11,650 nt of DNA. Source: Aequitasia sp047973235. Lineage in GTDB: Bacteria > Bacillota > Clostridia > Lachnospirales > Lachnospiraceae. The stretch's first letter is position 1, and each line of letters starts with the position of its first letter. Under the pieces are notes generated by a model, which saw only the letters and a list, made by a program, of their open reading frames with translations, did not search any database and was not told where the DNA came from. The position numbers and the translations under genes are program-made. Of this stretch, positions 1 to 7,259 are shown in pieces. The stretch spans positions 1 to 11,650 of the forward strand of contig JBKEBP010000047.1 of the NCBI GenBank assembly GCA_047973235.1, written 5' to 3'.

Positions 1-2094
1 TCTCCTCAACAGTTTAAACTCCTAAGCTTAAGTTACAGCTTATTAGATGAACTCAATAAAAATTTTGTTGTCATTCCCGCACAGGCGCAAAACATGGAAG
101 AAAAAAGTGCAACGCGTATCCGTCAAGCTGCTAACTACGTTAATAAAAACTATGGAAACCATATAACATTATCTGATATGGCTAATGAATTGTTTATATC
201 TCCTCAGCATTGCTCACGTTTCTTTAAACAGTGTTTTAATATGAGTTTTTTAGAATACTTAAATTATATTAGACTTACGCATGCTCTAGACCAAATAAAA
301 TACACCGATGAATCCATTACGCAGATTGCTTTTCAAAACGGATTCCCCAATTTAAGCTCTTTTAATAGAGTATTCAAACAACACTTACATACGACACCTA
401 ATGAATACAGAAAAAAGGAAGCAGGGTCTAATCACGAAACAAGCGGCGATAACATCACTACGGTTTCTGCACCTCCTATTCCTATAGAAAACTTAAAACA
501 ATTTGAGCAACGCTTAAGCTTGACATCAAACTCCAAGGAAACAACAAAATATGTTGAAGACATTAAATTTATTAACAATAGTACAACCAAAGGCTCATTT
601 TCAAGTGATAACATTCTAAATCTAGGACTTTTATCTGACTGCCTTATGCATAATTACTATATACAGATTTCTGATTTACAAACAACATTGCATTTCAAAT
701 ATGTAAGATTTCACGGTGTACTTGATGATAACGTAATATCAAAAATTCCGACCACCGGGAGGTATAACTATCAATACATAGACATGATTTTTGATCATTT
801 TTTGGAAATAGACCTTGTGCCATTTATAGAAATTGGAAACATTCCACAACGTCTATCATTTTCACTTAGCGATATAGAGACTTATGTTGACTCAGAAGAC
901 CCTAAAAGTACGAATTCTAACTCGTATAACGTTGACTACAACAAATTCAGACACTTGCTGAAACATTGTATATATCGATATGGCATGGACACCGTTGAAT
1001 CCTGGCATTTTGAAATATGGATGGATTTCGAGAGATATTCCTTTTTAGATGATATGAATATAAATCAAGTTCTAGATAGTTATATTGAACATTATCTAGA
1101 ATGTCATGCCTTCATTAAAGCTATACTTCCAAATGCACATATAGGAGGTCCGGGATTTAATACAGTATCTCCATTTTCGACATTAAATGAGTTTTTTAAA
1201 AAAGCATCTTTGAGGAATCTCGAAATGGATTTTATTACAGCATACTTATACCCTTACAAGTTGAAGCGTGAGGGTATAAGTAAGGACCAAGTTGAAGAAA
1301 ATGTTATTGTAGGCGATGAAAACACCATTCTTAATCGCCTTACATATGTTCGTGATTCAGTATCACACTCTTCATATAGTAAGAAACCTATATTCATACC
1401 GGAATACCACTTCTCAGTTTCACCGAGAAATCACATGAATGATACTTGTTTTCAAGCCTGTTTCATTCTAAAAAACTTAGTTGAATCCAATGAAAGTGTT
1501 CGTGGTATAGGATATTATAAAGCCCTTGACATGTCTACGAACTATTCAGATAGCATTGCACCTGTATTTGGTGGCCCGGGCTTTATAACAAAGGATAATA
1601 TTAAAAAGCCCTCTTACTATGCATATTCATTTCTAAATAGCGTTAACCATGAGTTGGTGGAGAAAGGTAAGGGTTATGTCCTTACTCGCATCAGCGGAAA
1701 CAAGTACCGCCTATTACTCTATTACTACCTGCATCCGGATACAGATTTCTTGTTACAACCAAAGAACTATCCGGCGCGATATTTTACCGAGAAAATAAGT
1801 CCTGATGCCGTTAACAAAAAAGTGAATGTAAGGATAGACAATATGGCTAATTCCGAATACGTTATAAAACATCGCTTCGTAAATCCCAAAAATGGCAGTG
1901 TCCTTAACGAATGGGTTATGCTTAACTCATCAACCTATCTTTCAAGAAATGATATATCTTATTTGAGAAATATCTGTGTACCACATCAAACTATAGAAGT
2001 TAGAAACTGTGATGAAAACCACCTGACTTTCAATGCCACACTTATGCCACATGAAATTAGACTTATAGAAATTACTCCCTTTGTGGAAAATTAG
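1..2094 (+). CDS. AraC-family regulator fused to a GH39-like domain (5' partial)
   Basis: The frame is open from base 1, so the gene starts to the left; the first internal ATG (94) has no ribosome binding site and falls just before the DNA-binding domain. Counting from that ATG, residues 8-107 are an AraC-type double helix-turn-helix, ending in the typical FGFxNLSSFNRVFK-like second helix and TPNEYRK. A linker (about 110-175) leads to a TIM barrel resembling glycoside hydrolase family 39 (about 176-520) and a C-terminal beta region (about 525-666). The nucleophile-like Glu is present (E437 in IPEYH). The family's WxFExWNEP acid/base motif reads WHFEIWMDF (304-312), so the catalytic Glu of NEP is replaced by Asp311 in a changed context. 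I infer a sugar-sensing rather than hydrolytic barrel. An N-terminal cupin domain, usual in this architecture, probably lies outside the window. Its target genes are probably also outside. Confidence 0.85.
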   Translation, partial: SPQQFKLLSLSYSLLDELNKNFVVIPAQAQNMEEKSATRIRQAANYVNKNYGNHITLSDMANELFISPQHCSRFFKQCFNMSFLEYLNYIRLTHALDQIKYTDESITQIAFQNGFPNLSSFNRVFKQHLHTTPNEYRKKEAGSNHETSGDNITTVSAPPIPIENLKQFEQRLSLTSNSKETTKYVEDIKFINNSTTKGSFSSDNILNLGLLSDCLMHNYYIQISDLQTTLHFKYVRFHGVLDDNVISKIPTTGRYNYQYIDMIFDHFLEIDLVPFIEIGNIPQRLSFSLSDIETYVDSEDPKSTNSNSYNVDYNKFRHLLKHCIYRYGMDTVESWHFEIWMDFERYSFLDDMNINQVLDSYIEHYLECHAFIKAILPNAHIGGPGFNTVSPFSTLNEFFKKASLRNLEMDFITAYLYPYKLKREGISKDQVEENVIVGDENTILNRLTYVRDSVSHSSYSKKPIFIPEYHFSVSPRNHMNDTCFQACFILKNLVESNESVRGIGYYKALDMSTNYSDSIAPVFGGPGFITKDNIKKPSYYAYSFLNSVNHELVEKGKGYVLTRISGNKYRLLLYYYLHPDTDFLLQPKNYPARYFTEKISPDAVNKKVNVRIDNMANSEYVIKHRFVNPKNGSVLNEWVMLNSSTYLSRNDISYLRNICVPHQTIEVRNCDENHLTFNATLMPHEIRLIEITPFVEN

Positions 2095-2095
2095 A

Positions 2096-2218
2096 AAGGG
2101 GCTATCGTAAAATACGTTCATAGACTTCCTACGATACTAGATATGGGAATCGCGATTTACGCGATTCCCATATCTAGTATATACATAAAAAGAAAAATAT
2201 ATTTTACGATAGCCCCTT
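2096..2218. repeat. Nested palindromic element (MITE-like) E1
   Basis: A perfect 19-bp terminal inverted repeat (2096-2114 with 2200-2218, starting AAGGGGCTATCG) encloses a perfect 21-bp inner inverted repeat (2134-2154 with 2160-2180) around a 5-nt loop (ATTTA). The two unpaired linkers are each exactly 19 nt. The element fills the whole gap between two convergent genes: the left stop codon ends at 2094 and the right gene ends at 2223. No ORF lies inside, and no target duplication is obvious. The ends and the A-rich linker ATAAAAAGA recur in a second element near 11530. It could be a miniature transposable element, a dispersed palindromic repeat or a structured 3' end. It lacks the U-tract expected of an ordinary intrinsic terminator. 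Confidence 0.8.
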
Positions 2219-2222
2219 CTCA

Positions 2223-2750
2223 CTATTTCAATATCTTATAATAATTGTCTTTTTTTGGTATGGGCTCCGGAAACCCATTTGCCGGATATCCTAGAATACA
2301 TGAACCTACACCAATATATTCTCCATCAATCCCCACTTCATCAAGGAGTTCTCTACCCAAGTCCGTTTCAAAGGTTTCTCTAATTCTATTAATCCATCGT
2401 GATCCAAGCCCCATAGCATATGCAGCATTAAACATATTTCCTAAACATAGACTTCCATCTAATACAGCATCACTCGCATTCTTATCCGCTACTACAAGGA
2501 TAATTGTTGGAGCACCATAAAACACATCAAAGCCTTCAGGGGCGCCAGCTATTTCAGCATTTAGCTTACATAGTCTAGCTATCCAATCCTTATTCTGAAT
2601 AGCTATAAAAACTGCCGACTGCTTATTCCCGCCGGATGGTGCATTCATTCCGGCTTCCAATACTTCTAACAATTCCTCATCTTTGATTTGGTTACTTTTG
2701 TACTCTCTTACACTTCTTCTGTTTTTAATGTCTTCTACGGTTGTTCTCAT
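2223..2750 (-). CDS. Nitroreductase-family FMN-dependent oxidoreductase
   Basis: The protein is 175 aa. The chosen start is the ATG at 2750, because AGGAGG sits 6 nt upstream; an in-frame start 14 codons earlier would overlap the upstream gene and lacks a ribosome binding site. Nitroreductase-fold features are the N-terminal RRSVR (11-15, usual FMN phosphate contact), APSGGNKQ (37-44), the central helix with LGSRWINRI (115-123) and a C-terminal LGYPA (153-157). Members are usually homodimeric cytoplasmic flavoproteins that use NAD(P)H to reduce nitro, quinone, enone or halogenated compounds; the substrate here is unknown. It is the second gene of a two-gene operon, 14 nt after an NTF2-like gene whose stop overlaps this gene's Shine-Dalgarno region (TGATAAGGAGG). 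At 175 aa it belongs to the compact end of the family. Confidence 0.88.
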   Translation of the reverse strand: MRTTVEDIKNRRSVREYKSNQIKDEELLEVLEAGMNAPSGGNKQSAVFIAIQNKDWIARLCKLNAEIAGAPEGFDVFYGAPTIILVVADKNASDAVLDGSLCLGNMFNAAYAMGLGSRWINRIRETFETDLGRELLDEVGIDGEYIGVGSCILGYPANGFPEPIPKKDNYYKILK

Positions 2751-2764
2751 GCAATTCCTCCTTA

Positions 2765-3103
2765 TCATTTTACCGGTTGCAATACATCCCAATGCTCTGC
2801 CAGCATACCATTTTGTATTCTGTAAATGTCAACAACTCTGCATTTAGTATTACCTTTAGTATCAATATTCTTCAAATATACTACCACCATATCATCTTCA
2901 GCAATCAACTTTTCTATTCTAAGTTTAAAATCCGGATCACTAATAAACTTCTCTCTAAAGCCATCCATCAGACCTTGTCTACCTTGCAAGACGCCGGGAT
3001 TGTGCTGGATATAATCCTCTGCTACATATTTTTTTGCAGATTCAATGTCATGATTATTGAAAAACTCTTGATAGAAACTTATTATTAATTCTTTATTCGT
3101 CAT
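2765..3103 (-). CDS. NTF2-like / SnoaL-like small protein
   Basis: This 112-aa protein has the cone-shaped alpha+beta NTF2-like fold pattern: an N-terminal helix pair with FFNNHDIESAKKYVAEDYIQHNP (14-36), a GRQGL turn (41-45), then beta strands ending in EHWDVLQP (103-110), a typical SnoaL-like C-terminus. Such proteins act as small isomerases, cyclases or dehydratases, or simply bind ligands; catalytic function cannot be assigned. The start is supported by AGAGGTG 4 nt before the ATG. It is first in an operon with the nitroreductase, which hints that the pair handles one small aromatic or enone-like compound (inference). A good promoter and a spaced inverted repeat lie immediately upstream. 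Confidence 0.8.
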   Translation of the reverse strand: MTNKELIISFYQEFFNNHDIESAKKYVAEDYIQHNPGVLQGRQGLMDGFREKFISDPDFKLRIEKLIAEDDMVVVYLKNIDTKGNTKCRVVDIYRIQNGMLAEHWDVLQPVK

Positions 3104-3123
3104 TTTACACCTCTGCTAAGATA

Positions 3124-3172
3124 TAGGGATATATTTGTCTACTCTAATAATAAGTATACATATATATCCCTA
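3124..3172. promoter_or_regulatory. Spaced inverted repeat, candidate operator
   Basis: A perfect 11-bp inverted repeat pairs TAGGGATATAT (3124-3134) with ATATATCCCTA (3162-3172), 27 nt apart (38 bp between arm centres). The upstream arm sits between the -35 and -10 boxes of the NTF2/nitroreductase promoter. The other arm sits just downstream of the predicted transcription start. This is typical geometry for a repressor. It does not resemble the palindrome shared by the other promoters here, so a different regulator is implied. Confidence 0.5.
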
Positions 3173-3180
3173 ATTGTTAA
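3153..3180 (-). promoter_or_regulatory. Promoter of NTF2-like/nitroreductase operon
   Basis: On the minus strand, a -35 box TTAACA (3175-3180) and a -10 box TATACT (3153-3158) are separated by 16 nt, each one mismatch from the vegetative sigma consensus. The gene start is about 50 nt downstream. No convincing terminator separates it from the end of the ROK gene upstream, so some read-through is possible. Confidence 0.6.
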
Positions 3181-3211
3181 GAACAATATTTACAAAAGTG
3201 TATAATTATAT

Positions 3212-4312
3212 TCAATCGATCTCATCAAATCCTGACTCTAAAAACTTATCTACCGGTAGAAGTGCCGTACCAACTGCCGCGCCAAATTCTCCCAAATCAC
3301 TAATATCAATGTAACCGGATTCATCCGATTCGTTACCACACAATTCATTGAGTTTGTTGGAGATATTGCTCTTATACTGCTCTAAATAAGGACTCATGCT
3401 GCCACCAATTACTATCTTCCATCCAAATATACAGTAAAGATTATATAGCAAAGTGCATAATACATCTAAATACTCATCCCAGAGCTTTTTAATCTTTGGT
3501 TCTTCTATTCTTTCAAAGAAATTTGATATGTCTTTAACCCCACCTCTTTCACATAGAGCTTGCATAATGCAATAATCAGATATTTTTTTGCTATCCGTAA
3601 CGCTGCTAAGAACCTTACCAAACTCACCATTTTCATTGTCAAAGTCTATTATCTCGTTCTTATAAACCATTGCACCTGCAACATATGAACCTAGTGATAC
3701 AAATACAAAATTATCCCTATCATTAAGATTCCATATTTGAGCTATTGCTGCCATTTTAGCACTACTGTGTATCTTCACATGGTAGTTAAATGATTCGTGT
3801 ATCATACCCATGTCCAAGTGGCTAATGTGTTCCTGTTTATTCTTTCCTGTGTTTCCATTAGAGGGTTGAAGTGAAATACCTATCCCTAAAAGTTTACTAT
3901 CATCTATTTTATTTGACAGAATAAACTCATCGAGTATTTCACTTACCTTTCCCCAGTATTCCTTTGATTCCTGAATTCCGTATGGATACCTCTCCTGATG
4001 TAATACATTAGCTCCTAAATCTACCAAAACCAACCTTATCTCATGTGAAGAGATTTCGATACCAATAGAATATTTCAAATCATATACCGGTGTCATAGAT
4101 ATTGGTTTTCTACCACCTGTAGATCCTAATACCTCACCCTTAGAAATCAGTCCACGATCCATAAGTTCCTTCAATAAAAGTGTTATTGTGGGTGGACTAA
4201 TCTCAAGCTTGACTGCCAGTTCATGCTTAGTCATACCACCTTCTCTAAATAGTGTATTTAATACTCTTTTTCTATTATTAATGCGTACATCGCTGTTTTT
4301 TGTAGTTTCCAT
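3212..4312 (-). CDS. ROK-family transcriptional regulator (XylR/NagC-like)
   Basis: The protein is 366 aa, usual for ROK repressors. Residues 14-62 form a winged helix-turn-helix (MTKHELAVKLEISPPTIT as recognition region), followed by the GGRKP wing motif (66-70) that precedes the ROK sugar-kinase-like domain. In that domain a phosphate-type strand (YSIGIEISS, 81-89), GIGISLQP (143-150) and the YVAGAMVYKNEII segment (210-222) are recognisable. The kinase site is eroded: the ENDANA catalytic motif is replaced by HSSAKMAA, so the catalytic Asp is missing. The GEIGH motif reads GEFGK (229-233), and the CxCGxxGC zinc motif is absent. It should therefore act as a sugar- or glycoside-responsive repressor, not a kinase. 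The start has GGAGGG upstream. It probably binds the 27-bp palindrome in its own promoter and in two divergent promoters nearby (inference). Confidence 0.9.
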   Translation of the reverse strand: METTKNSDVRINNRKRVLNTLFREGGMTKHELAVKLEISPPTITLLLKELMDRGLISKGEVLGSTGGRKPISMTPVYDLKYSIGIEISSHEIRLVLVDLGANVLHQERYPYGIQESKEYWGKVSEILDEFILSNKIDDSKLLGIGISLQPSNGNTGKNKQEHISHLDMGMIHESFNYHVKIHSSAKMAAIAQIWNLNDRDNFVFVSLGSYVAGAMVYKNEIIDFDNENGEFGKVLSSVTDSKKISDYCIMQALCERGGVKDISNFFERIEEPKIKKLWDEYLDVLCTLLYNLYCIFGWKIVIGGSMSPYLEQYKSNISNKLNELCGNESDESGYIDISDLGEFGAAVGTALLPVDKFLESGFDEID

Positions 4313-4333
4313 ATAATCCCTCCGAATAACGGT

Positions 4334-4362
4334 AGATTAACATTTTAACATAGTTTTGTCAA
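4334..4362 (-). promoter_or_regulatory. Promoter of the ROK regulator
   Basis: On the minus strand, a consensus -35 TTGACA (4357-4362) is separated by 17 nt from TAATCT (4334-4339). The same TAATCT -10 with 17-nt spacing is used by the minus-strand promoter at 8292-8320. An alternative extended -10 (TGTTAAAAT) lies within the spacer. The -35 is buried in the palindrome at 4352-4378, implying autorepression. Confidence 0.55.
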
Positions 4363-4378
4363 ACAGTTTACTAATTGT
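4352..4378. promoter_or_regulatory. Candidate ROK operator 1 (autoregulatory)
   Basis: This is an imperfect 27-bp palindrome with half-sites TTTTGTCAA (4354-4362) and TTACTAATT (4368-4376), separated by 5 nt. It matches the consensus TTTTGnTAA / TTAnCAAAA seen at 5458 and 8333 and covers the -35 box of the ROK gene. Assignment to the ROK protein is inferred from location and from ROK repressors generally binding such dimeric sites. Confidence 0.5.
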
Positions 4379-4395
4379 GGCATCTAAATGGTTTT

Positions 4396-5370
4396 CTACC
4401 TTGATTCTCTCTTTAGATCTAGCCATTCAACCTCATCTTTAGTAAGTTTGACATCTAATGCTCCAAGACTTGATTCAATCTCTTCTTTATTAGCAGCGCC
4501 TATAATCGGGAAGACATCCATCTCTCCACAAAGTATAAAAGCTAACGCTATCTGAGGTATTGAGGCATTCTTTTCTTTGGCCAATATTTCTGCCCTTTCA
4601 AGTCGCTGGAAATTAGTCTCTCCACAATATGCCTTAACACAAACAGGATCAATCTCCTCACGTCTGTTTTCCCATTGTTCTCTTGTTATTCTTCCTGAGA
4701 ATAACCCTCTTGCCATACTTGAGTATGCAAGTACCGGCATTTTGTTATCTACGTACCACTGTCTTGAACTTTCATTTTCCGGTCCACTAATTGTAAGACA
4801 TCCCGGTGCCCATGGATCTTCATATTGTTGTGCCAGACTATAATTAGGACTAGATACTATTAGAGATGGCATATTATTTGCCTTAGCGTAATTATTAGCC
4901 AATTCAATTCTATCAACACTCCAATTTGATACACCATATCCTAATATCTTGCCTGCCTTGTAGTACTTATAAAAGGTATCCATAATATCATCCACAGGTT
5001 TACTCTCATCATCTCTATGCATCATATATAAATCTATGTAGTCTGTGTTCATCTTAACTAATGCATCATTTAAATCTGATTCTAAATCAAATGTATTAAC
5101 TCTTGTTCTCCATGGTGATGGATGGCACGCTTTACTTATTAAGAAGATGTCATCTCTATTTCCTCTACTCTTAAAGTACTTCCCAAGAGCAACTTCAGTA
5201 GTACCTCTTCCATATCCCATTGCAGTATCAAAAACATTAACTCCCATAGAAAGAGCATCATCTAAACGTTTGAAGTCGTCTTGTAAATCCTCTTTATCTA
5301 CTATTGACATAGTACCTACTATAAATCTACTTACTTTCTTTTCAATGTTGCCAAAATTTGAATAATTCAT
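4396..5370 (-). CDS. Aldo/keto reductase
   Basis: The protein is 324 aa, the normal length for a cytoplasmic NADPH-dependent aldo/keto reductase barrel. The catalytic tetrad is complete: Asp48 and Tyr53 in NVFDTAMGYG, Lys80 in LISKA and His118 in MMHRDD. Also typical are the GVSNWS strand (residues about 146-151) and the C-terminal cofactor region PIIGAANKEEIESS. Family members reduce aldehydes or ketones, including keto-sugars, or run in reverse. The ATG has AAGGAG 6-7 nt upstream. It shares an operator region with the divergent VOC gene and lies 83 bp upstream of the co-directional ROK gene, which has its own promoter. I infer that it interconverts a keto-sugar or carbonyl intermediate of the neighbouring pathway; the sequence alone does not fix the substrate. 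Confidence 0.9.
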   Translation of the reverse strand: MNYSNFGNIEKKVSRFIVGTMSIVDKEDLQDDFKRLDDALSMGVNVFDTAMGYGRGTTEVALGKYFKSRGNRDDIFLISKACHPSPWRTRVNTFDLESDLNDALVKMNTDYIDLYMMHRDDESKPVDDIMDTFYKYYKAGKILGYGVSNWSVDRIELANNYAKANNMPSLIVSSPNYSLAQQYEDPWAPGCLTISGPENESSRQWYVDNKMPVLAYSSMARGLFSGRITREQWENRREEIDPVCVKAYCGETNFQRLERAEILAKEKNASIPQIALAFILCGEMDVFPIIGAANKEEIESSLGALDVKLTKDEVEWLDLKRESR

Positions 5371-5416
5371 GTTTTTCTCCTTCTTGTTATTGTTTAACCT
5401 GTTATCTTATGTGTTG

Positions 5417-5445
5417 ATTATTTCATATAAATTCTACTGTGTCAA
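5417..5445 (-). promoter_or_regulatory. Promoter of aldo/keto reductase
   Basis: On the minus strand, TTGACA (5440-5445), a 17-nt spacer and AATAAT (5417-5422) form a near-consensus promoter. It is back to back with the VOC promoter, with the shared palindrome between them. Confidence 0.6.
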
Positions 5446-5457
5446 TCTTTTTATTAT

Positions 5458-5484
5458 AGTTTTGGTAAATATATTTCTAAAAGT
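5458..5484. promoter_or_regulatory. Candidate ROK operator 2 (reductase/VOC intergenic)
   Basis: Half-sites TTTTGGTAA (5460-5468) and TTTCTAAAA (5474-5482), separated by 5 nt, match the palindrome at 8333-8359. The site ends 1 nt before the VOC -35 box and 12 nt from the reductase -35 box, so one bound dimer could affect both promoters. Confidence 0.55.
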
Positions 5485-5485
5485 A

Positions 5486-5514
5486 TTGACATATCTATTT
5501 CTTTTATGTATTCT
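5486..5514 (+). promoter_or_regulatory. Promoter of VOC gene
   Basis: TTGACA (5486-5491), a 17-nt spacer ending in TG, and TATTCT (5509-5514). The same -10 hexamer and spacing occur in the plus-strand promoter at 8361-8389. Confidence 0.65.
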
Positions 5515-5549
5515 ATACTTATAAACAATACAAAATAGGAGGATACAAA

Positions 5550-6035
5550 ATGAAACCAGCATTTAAGCAATTACTACAAATTGGTATTATAGTTCGTGAT
5601 GTTGATGCAGCAGTTAAAAACTTTGAAGAAGATTTCGGAATGGGGCCTTGGGAAGTTTCTTATATGAGTAACGAAGGACACTGCTCTGACTTAACTATCG
5701 ACGGCAAGCCTTTTGACGGCAAAGTATCTAAAATGGCATTCTTAAAGAGATACGGAATGGAATTTGAACTTATCGAACCCATCGGCGACACACCTTACAA
5801 GCATTGGCTTGACGAGCACGGTCCCGGAATCCATCATATTGCAGTTGTTACTGAAGATGATTACGATGCAGTACTTGATAAGTATCGTGAGCGCAAAGGA
5901 AAAGAACCTTGGATTCGTGGTCAGGGAATGAATAACCTTATGGATTTCTCATACCTCGATTATCGCGACGAACTGGGGCTAATCGTTGAATGTTATCGAA
6001 ACATAGCTCCCGGAAGACCGGCTATTGACTATTAG
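5550..6035 (+). CDS. VOC-fold (glyoxalase/methylmalonyl-CoA epimerase-like) protein
   Basis: This 161-aa protein has two beta-alpha-beta-beta-beta modules of the vicinal oxygen chelate superfamily: LLQIGIIVRDVDAAVKNF (8-25) opens the first and GIHHIAVVTEDDYDAVLDKY (93-112) the second. The likely metal ligands are Gln10 (in place of the common His), Glu73 (EFELIEP), His96 and Glu147 (LIVECY), so a divalent metal site looks intact. The family includes epimerases, isomerases, lyases and dioxygenases working on vicinal oxygen or keto compounds. An epimerase- or isomerase-type job on a keto-sugar or its aglycone would fit the neighbourhood (inference). AGGAGG lies 8 nt before the ATG. It is a single-gene unit with its own promoter, operator and terminator. 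GC is about 44 percent by hand count, above its neighbours, perhaps reflecting high expression. Confidence 0.85.
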   Translation: MKPAFKQLLQIGIIVRDVDAAVKNFEEDFGMGPWEVSYMSNEGHCSDLTIDGKPFDGKVSKMAFLKRYGMEFELIEPIGDTPYKHWLDEHGPGIHHIAVVTEDDYDAVLDKYRERKGKEPWIRGQGMNNLMDFSYLDYRDELGLIVECYRNIAPGRPAIDY

Positions 6036-6047
6036 TACACTCTAATT

Positions 6048-6078
6048 AAAAAGAATCCCGAATTCGGGATTCTTTTTT
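6048..6078. terminator. Bidirectional intrinsic terminator
   Basis: A perfect 30-bp palindrome has the stem core AAGAATCCCG / CGGGATTCTT around AATT, with A-runs on the left and T-runs on the right. It lies 13 nt after the VOC stop and 22 nt before the end of the convergent oxidoreductase gene, so it can stop transcription from both sides. Confidence 0.9.
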
Positions 6079-6099
6079 CAAGTTATTATTCAATTATAA

Positions 6100-7248
6100 T
6101 TATAGATTTTCCCACACTCCATCTTTTTCATTACTCTTTAGGCAAGCGTGTATAAACTTAACACCATTTACTCCATCATCAATTGATGGAAAGTCATAAT
6201 CATATTTAGTTAATTTCTCATTATTCTTAACTTTAATAACTGCATCAATCCATGTTCTGAATATATTAGCAAACGCTGCGTACAACCCTTCAGGATGTCC
6301 TGATGGTAAACGATTAATCCGGGCTGATCTTTCCGATACATATGCCATTCCTCTATTAAGTATCTGCTGCGGCTTACCCTTTTCAGTGAATTTAAGTATA
6401 TCCGGATTCTCCTGCTCCCATTCAATTGCGCCCTTAGTACCAAATATTCGTACTATTAACCCATTCATATGGCCAACACATACTTGAGACGAACAATATA
6501 CACCATGCGCTCCATTATCAAACTCCACAAGAATATTAGCATTTAAATCCAATGGCTGACCAAAATAATCGAGTTTAGCTGCAACTCTTTTGACGTGTAA
6601 TCCGGTAATATATGATACCGTATGCTCAATATGGGTGCCTATATCACCAACACAATTAGAGCCTCCTGCTTCCTTAGGGTCCTTTCTCCATACGGAGAGC
6701 TTATTCATCGTCTGCTCTTCAGCACCAATATCATCAATCAACCATTCCTGCAGATATTCTGCATTAACATTGATAATCTCACCTATCTTACCTGCTTGGA
6801 CAATTTCTCTTGCTTCTTTAACCATATTGTTTCCTGAATATGAGTAGTTTACAGCGAAAAGTAAATTCTTCTCCTTAGCAAGAGTTCTTAATTCCTCAGC
6901 TTGCTCTATTGTAAAACATAATGGTTTCTCACATAGCACGTGTATGTCGCATTTAAGAAATGCTTTAGCAGCACCATAGTGTGTTGCATTTGGTGTAACA
7001 ATAGTAACGAAATCAATGCCGTCATCTCTGTCCGCTTCTGATTTGGCCATTTCTTCAAATGAAGAATACACACGATTCTCGTCTAAGTCATAAAACTCTT
7101 TGCATTCTTGATTTTTAGCATCATCAGTGCTAAAACATCCAGCTGTTAACTTCGCACGACCATCAAAATCAATTGCAATTCTATGCACGTTGCCGATAAA
7201 CGAGCTTAGGCTCCCACCAACCATTCCATATTTAATTGTCTTATTCAT
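6100..7248 (-). CDS. Gfo/Idh/MocA-family NAD(P)-dependent oxidoreductase
   Basis: The protein is 382 aa. The chosen start is the ATG at 7248, with GAGGTG 6 nt upstream overlapping the end of the preceding gene; a GTG at 7257 would lie inside that ribosome binding site. The N-terminal Rossmann fold carries GMVGGSLSSFIGNVHR (8-24), characteristic of a subgroup usually paired with a TIM-barrel isomerase-like protein. The catalytic CEKP motif is at 106-109 (Lys108) and GDIGTH at 201-206 supplies Asp202 and His206; FGTKGAIEWE marks the C-terminal sheet. Such enzymes oxidise or reduce secondary hydroxyls of sugars, inositols or glycosides. With the upstream TIM barrel (12 nt between stop and start) I infer a two-enzyme step that forms or resolves a 3-keto sugar. 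Close alternatives are inositol or anhydro-sugar dehydrogenases. Confidence 0.9.
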   Translation of the reverse strand: MNKTIKYGMVGGSLSSFIGNVHRIAIDFDGRAKLTAGCFSTDDAKNQECKEFYDLDENRVYSSFEEMAKSEADRDDGIDFVTIVTPNATHYGAAKAFLKCDIHVLCEKPLCFTIEQAEELRTLAKEKNLLFAVNYSYSGNNMVKEAREIVQAGKIGEIINVNAEYLQEWLIDDIGAEEQTMNKLSVWRKDPKEAGGSNCVGDIGTHIEHTVSYITGLHVKRVAAKLDYFGQPLDLNANILVEFDNGAHGVYCSSQVCVGHMNGLIVRIFGTKGAIEWEQENPDILKFTEKGKPQQILNRGMAYVSERSARINRLPSGHPEGLYAAFANIFRTWIDAVIKVKNNEKLTKYDYDFPSIDDGVNGVKFIHACLKSNEKDGVWENL

Positions 7249-7259
7249 TTTATTCACCT

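Noticed and set aside
2096..2218. CRISPR repeat or tRNA-like gene
   Set aside because: There is no array of repeats and spacers, and no cloverleaf. The element is a two-level palindrome.
2751..2792. A longer nitroreductase start 14 codons upstream
   Set aside because: It overlaps the NTF2-like gene and has no ribosome binding site, while the ATG at 2750 has AGGAGG and begins the normal family N-terminus.
3173..3199. A fourth copy of the ROK palindrome downstream of the ROK gene
   Set aside because: TTGTTAA and TTACAAAAG resemble half-sites, but their spacing is 9 nt rather than 5 and the left arm lacks the leading TTs. Chance in AT-rich DNA is likely.
4577..5365. Plus-strand ORFs within the aldo/keto reductase gene, and similar antisense ORFs elsewhere
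   Set aside because: They are fully antisense to well-supported genes, have no ribosome binding sites and show no recognisable domains.
7249..7257. GTG start for the minus-strand oxidoreductase
   Set aside because: The GTG is part of the GAGGTG ribosome binding site that serves the ATG at 7248.
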